Shown: positions 59,868 to 64,000 of the stretch, piece by piece
Position numbering within the stretch: the first letter of the stretch is position 1
How the letters are laid out: every line of letters starts with the position of its first letter
NCBI GenBank assembly: GCA_032719365.1
Contig: CM064862.1
Coordinates: 88,462,503-88,526,502, forward strand
Direction: 5' to 3'
Length of the DNA stretch: 64,000 bases
Source of the DNA: Prinsepia uniflora
Taxonomy: Eukaryota; Streptophyta; Magnoliopsida; Rosales; Rosaceae
Notes under the pieces: generated by a model
What the model was told of the DNA's origin: nothing
Database searches by the model: none
Seen by the model: only the letters and a program-made list of their open reading frames with translations
Program-made: the position numbers and the translations under genes

Positions 59868-62738
59868 TGATAGGACCCATCCCAATTCTCCAGGGATTAG
59901 TGCGGGATGACCCTGCTCCCGTCTGACACGAAGTGTCAGACAAGGGATATTTTCGTCCTTTGCCCTCCCGGGCTATCAGAGTACGCCAGGATCCGGAGGA
60001 GGTATGTGATATCTCGGTCTCTGCTACAGTCCACATCCGATGTCAACCTGAAAGGCAGTCAAAACATTAAAAACTGTGAGTGGACAAAACAAAAGTTTAT
60101 AAAACATTTAATAAGGAAGACATTTGTACCCTCCACTAAAAAGCATGCATGCATTCGAAAACCATTTATCCAAAACAAACCATATGTGGGACTAAGCCCA
60201 AAGCAGATATAAACCAAGGTCGAAAGGACCACAATGAAAACGACCATACGGGCCACTGCCCAAATCCATAAGGGACTCGGCCCCAAACCATAAAGAAACC
60301 AAGTACACGAGCTACTGCTCAAATCCTGTGCACACCTGTACACACCACATATCATATAACATATATCCATCACATACATATATATAAGTCACACAACCAA
60401 TCCTGTCACGGTATCCAAAGCCACGCGCGCGCTACCCGGGTCTCAATCCGAGTCATCTCAAAGTCAAGATCAATGTCCGCAGACCACTGACCCTACCCGA
60501 GGTAATAGTAATCATAGCCTTCCTGAGAGTAAGGAACCCAACTGGGGGGTGACTCCATTCAGTCGGTGCTCCGTGACTACTCCGGGGTCCACCCAGGCCA
60601 ACGACCCTCCCCGGAGGAGATAATAGAAGTAAAGGAAGGTAGACGAACATATATATACATAACATAAACATTCATGACCGGTTCCCCTGAACCGTCATGA
60701 TCCATAATATCCATAATCAGGTAACATGCCGGTTCCCATAAACCGTCATGTACCGTAATAACATAACTAGGTAACATGCCGGTACCCATAAACCGTCATG
60801 TACTGAAATAACCAACAAGGGTTCATGCCGGTTCCTATAAACCGTCATGAACCATGATACCATAACAAGGGCTCATGCCGGTTCCCATAAACCTTCATGA
60901 GCCTGGGAATCCATTTAAGGTTCCCTGACCTGAAATCAAAACCGTAAAGTGACTGGGTCTCGTACCCGAACATAGGACACCAACTGGGCACCGTGCCCGG
61001 AATCTGAGGTCATATGCCCGAGACAAAACCAAATGGGTCTCATACCCGAGTTTATCATTTTGAAATCCAAATTCAGTTCATTTAAATCAATAAAGAAATA
61101 CAGACCCGTATAAGCACCGTATAAGGCCGAAACCTCGAAATACGTGCTTATACGTAACCACATACAAATGCACCCATGGCATCATCAAACAAGTAATAAA
61201 ACATATAATAAACATTTATGCATGCACCAATTTAGAAAACAAGGTCCACTCACAGACCGTCCGAGCTGCCGCCTCGATTTGCGTGCCATACGGCTCCCCG
61301 AGCCGATCACCGTCACCGGGACTCCCAAACCTGTCCACGTCATCACTGACAGCCCCTGACAGTGACACGTGTCACGCTCCCATTGGCCCACTGTCTGACA
61401 TGTCAGTCTGACATTGTCAGATCTGACATGATGACGTCATCCCTGACATGATGACGTCATCAGGATGACGCCATCAGTCATCCCTGCCTCCTCGCGGGTC
61501 GACCCGAATGTCTGCAACCGGGTCGCCGTGACCCGCGGCTTGACCCGGCTGGTTCTCCGCCGTCCGGCCACCAAAACCGTTCCTGTTGTCCCATTTTCAT
61601 CCTCTAATCCTAACCTACAGTCCTATGACATTAAAATGAAAGGAAAACACCGAAAACCATACCTTCGAGTTTGGCCATGGCGGCCGTGTATTCCTCCGCC
61701 GTTCACGGCCGTTCCAGGCCTTCCCCATCCCCAAAACTAATCCTATTCGACTCTTAGGGCTACCAGCAACCTAACCTAAACCTTAGAATCGAATAAAAAG
61801 CAACAAAACTGAGTTTTGAATTTTTGAATATTTTTACCTCACGGGTTCCCTCTCCCCGCCGTGTCCTCCGCCGTGGCTGGCCGTGGCCTGCCATCCCCAG
61901 CCTCTTTCCACCACCTCACGGTCATGTTCAGCTCATCCAAGCAAGGAATGGTGATGGTGTGTGGTTGTTTCGGTTTTTGAAAGAAAATGAAGAAAAGGAA
62001 GAAAATGAAATGAGATTGGTGGTGGTGCCGTGGAAGAGAAGAGGAGAGAAGATGATGTGATCAGATGAGAGAAGAGAGGATTGATGGTGAGGATTGATAG
62101 TTAGTTGGTAATGGATGGTTAGGATTAATAGTTGTTAGGTTTAATTATAAAATAATTAAAATAATAATATTTAATTATTTAGATCCACATTTTGGGGGAT
62201 CAAATCAATGGGATGAGTGACAATGGGGCCCACCAAAATATCCACCCAATCAGATTTCGCCGAAACGCCCTCGTCTCGAAGTTCGTGCATAGTGAAATCG
62301 AACTTCCGTGACCCATAACTCTCCCGTTTGAAGTCCGATTTCAGAGTGCCGCCTGCCTATGGATTCGTATCGTCCTTATCTACGTAACGGTCTTCGGCCC
62401 TCGGCCATCGGACCTCCCGATCAAAAAGTCAACTTTTGACCTCCTATTCACCCAATTTACCAAAATGCCCCTAAACTTCCGAACGTCATAACTTCTTCCT
62501 CGAACGTCGGAATTGAACGTGCCACCTGTCTATGAACTCGTGACGTCACGAACTACGTCACGGTCATCGGTCAAAGTCCATTTGACCGCCCGATTAAAAA
62601 GTCAACGTTTTGCCACCATCAGGGGCAAAACGGTCATTTCGCACCGTTCGTCCGATTTCGCTCTACTAATCACGGATTAGCCTCACTAATCGTGATCAGT
62701 CACTAATCTAATCTAGGAATTTGGGACGGGTCGTTACA
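59868..62738 (-). repeat. 5' LTR of the level 4 element (2871 bp)
   Basis: Upstream LTR in the element's orientation, adjacent to the primer-binding site. It jumps from CCCAAACCTGTCC to ACGTCATCACTGACAG near 61336, missing about 243 bp relative to the other LTR, and lacks a TTGTCACTCATCCA-type segment near 62222. Confidence 0.93.
60673..60899. repeat. CATG-palindrome minisatellite, second LTR
   Basis: Counterpart of the array at 54390, with the same five units and a few substitutions. Confidence 0.9.
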
Positions 62739-63677
62739 CTGGAAGCCCCGTTTGGGCAGTGGCTCGTGGTTATCCCTTGTCTGACACCCCTTGTTGGACG
62801 GGAGCAGGGCACATTCCACGGTAATCCCGGGGGGATTGGGATGAGTCCTGTCAGCCAGTGGATGGGTGACACTTGTCACTTATCCATTGGTCCACTAACA
62901 AATATCTGGGCCCCACTTAATTCCAAAAGTTCATCGTCTCGTAAAACGTGTATTAGTACTTTCGTACTTCCGTGAACCGTAACTTCGCCGTCGAATGTCC
63001 GAATTCGACGTGCCACCTGTCTATGGATTCGTATCGTCTCGATCTACGTAATTGTCCTAGGCCCTCGGCCATCGGACATCCTAGTCCAAAATTCAACATT
63101 TTGCCCCTTTTAATCAAAATTACCAAAATGCCCTAAACTTCTGAACGTCATAACTTCCTCCTCGAACGTCGGAATTGAACGTGCCACCTGTCTATGAACT
63201 TGTGACGTCACGAAATATGTCACGGTCATTGATCAAAGTCCCTTTGACCGCCCGAATGAAAATTCAACGTTTTGCCCATGCCCAGGGGCAAAACGGTCAT
63301 TTCGCATCCTTCGTTCGATTTCGCCTAACTAATCACCGATTAACCTCACTAATCGTGATTAGTCACTAATCTAATCTTGAAATTTGGGACGGGTCGTTAC
63401 AAAACATGTCTATGTAATTTGAACGGAAAATCTCTGATAATTTTTAATAACGAAAGTAAGACCCCGAATATGATCAAAATCGTAAATGCTCCTACTTGTC
63501 GGGGTTAAGAGGGTTGGATGTGAGCAGTAACCCTGCAAGGATAGATTTAAATTGGTTAATTTAGCAAGGTACGAATGTGAATATAATTGGTAATGTCTCT
63601 TGTCTGACAAAAATTATCATACGGGAGTAGGACCGGTTCGGTTTTCACGGAATTTAGGGACGAGTCATGTCAAACCC

Positions 63678-64000
63678 CTTTGTAATAATTAAACTTGAAA
63701 CACTTAAATAATTAAATTTATATCTTATAATTGATTTTTCTTTTTTGAAACCAATAAAGAAATCTGTGTTGTTTGGAGTTTAACGGTAAGATATAGAAAT
63801 TTTTAGGGGATGAGAGAGAGAGGAGGAGGAGGAGGAGGAGGAGGAGGATGAGAGGGGGTGTTTCGGTTACGGTATGGTGGTGCTTATGACTTAGGGCTTA
63901 GGATTTAGTTTTTGGATTTTGGCAAAAATCCAAGAACGAAACCCTAAACCATAAGTGATTAACCTAATCTTTTAATATCAGATAATAAAGATTTTCAAAT
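63678..64000. other. Sequence right of the nest
   Basis: AT-rich host or older repeat sequence. A possible inverted pair CTTAGGGCTTAGGATTTAG / CGAAACCCTAAACCATAAG near 63891-63957 is weak. No gene is seen. Confidence 0.4.
63822..63849. repeat. (GAG)n microsatellite
   Basis: GA repeats pass into about eight GAG units. Confidence 0.9.

Larger units (their letters stand above)
53585..62738 (-). mobile_element. Level 4: complete non-autonomous LTR retrotransposon, target duplication CTGGA
   Basis: A 9154-bp element pointing left. LTRs are 53585-56713 and 59868-62738 (plus-strand edges TGACAGG/TGATAGG...GGGTCGTTACA). CTGGA stands at 53580-53584 and 62739-62743. A primer-binding site and polypurine tract lie next to the LTRs as expected. 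The internal region 56714-59867 is only 3154 bp; I find no gag, protease, reverse transcriptase or integrase in any frame. It must rely on proteins of another element. The two LTRs are nearly identical apart from two deletions in the right one, so the insertion is the youngest in the nest. Large LTRs with a non-coding core fit the LARD description. Confidence 0.93.
50394..62853 (+). mobile_element. Level 3: solo LTR split by level 4, target duplication GCCAG
   Basis: It starts TGTAACGACCCGTCCCG at 50394 and ends GGATTGGGATGAGTCCTGTCA at 62853. GCCAG stands at 50389-50393 and 62854-62858. Own sequence: 50394-53584 and 62744-62853, about 3.3 kb. The level 4 element sits about 110 bp from its 3' end. 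It carries its own array of short repeats (AATCGGGCC...GGGCCCAGTTGGTTTAC type, 52430-52760) and GACGTCAGGGACGTCA words near 52968-53070. Confidence 0.9.
48211..63401 (-). mobile_element. Level 2b: solo LTR split by level 3, target duplication AAACA
   Basis: Left edge TGACAGGACCC at 48211; right edge ACGGGTCGTTACA ending at 63401. AAACA stands at 48206-48210 and 63402-63406. Own sequence: 48211-50393 and 62859-63401, about 2.73 kb. The break follows GGATGGCCAG, and the sequence resumes at GCCAGTGGATGGGTGACACTTGTCAC, which is continuous in the intact level 2a copy near 46518. Confidence 0.9.
42881..63672 (+). mobile_element. Level 1: oldest solo LTR, split by later insertions, target duplication AACCC
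   Basis: The left end, TATAACACCTCGGAAATTC at 42881, is a diverged form of the family start (TG mutated to TA). The right end, CTTGTCTGACA...ACGGGAGTAGG...GACGAGTCATGTCA, closes at 63672. Identical AACCC stands at 42876-42880 and 63673-63677. Its own sequence is 42881-43436 (plus duplicated flank pieces to 43966), 47079-48210 and 63407-63672, about 1.95 kb without duplications. The left part keeps landmarks of the LTR start (GACCATTTTGCCCC, TTGATCGGAC and GGGGTATTTTGGTAATT). It is the most diverged copy, consistent with being the oldest. Confidence 0.8.

Noticed and set aside
59623..60036. Recurrent short frame beginning MWTVAETEISHTSSG at several LTR ends
   Set aside because: It recurs because the LTR ends are copies. 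It has no domain, varies in length downstream and is disrupted in older copies, so conservation of a protein is not shown.

Overview
This is nuclear DNA of a flowering plant. The protein-coding genes are split by GT..AG introns, the spacers are AT-rich, and about half the window is transposable-element DNA. The PAL, IDH and ADK proteins look like those of a woody eudicot, possibly Rosaceae. That placement is inferred from remembered protein similarity only.

Left part (1-17000): mostly repeats. Positions 1-1340 hold a decayed Ty3/gypsy-type gag/protease fragment. It abuts a decayed L1-type LINE on the minus strand (about 1345-8000), which is split by a 3.05-kb solo LTR (3391-6437, target duplication TTAGT). 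A 1-kb foldback element (10448-11495) and a degenerate repetitive tract (12100-13250) follow, then AT-rich spacer.

Gene-rich centre (17000-39600): five genes. They are phenylalanine ammonia-lyase (17431-20132, 720 aa, two exons, AC-element promoter), the mitochondrial NAD-isocitrate dehydrogenase catalytic subunit (26779-29588, 378 aa, seven exons), adenosine kinase (31589-34662, 341 aa, twelve exons), an intronless membrane protein of unknown function (35491-36864, 457 aa) and a SAUR-type auxin-responsive protein (39194-39574, minus strand). The promoter and first exon of adenosine kinase are duplicated in tandem. A hAT-type MITE with perfect 8-bp target duplications (22096-22787), a LINE pseudogene and a second hAT-like element lie between the genes. 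The genes serve separate housekeeping and specialised-metabolism roles (phenylpropanoid entry, TCA cycle, adenosine salvage, auxin response); nothing suggests a cluster.

Right part (42881-63672): about 21 kb made almost wholly of one LTR family inserted into itself. Termini are TGTAACGACCCGTCCC...GGGTCCTGTCA. The nest is four levels deep with alternating orientation, and each insertion is bounded by its own matching 5-bp target duplication (AACCC, TCACC, AAACA, GCCAG, CTGGA). The innermost is a complete 9.15-kb element with 2.9-3.1-kb LTRs, a PBS and a PPT, and a 3.15-kb internal region with no recognisable pol. It is therefore a non-autonomous (LARD-like) element. This nest is the most striking structure in the window.
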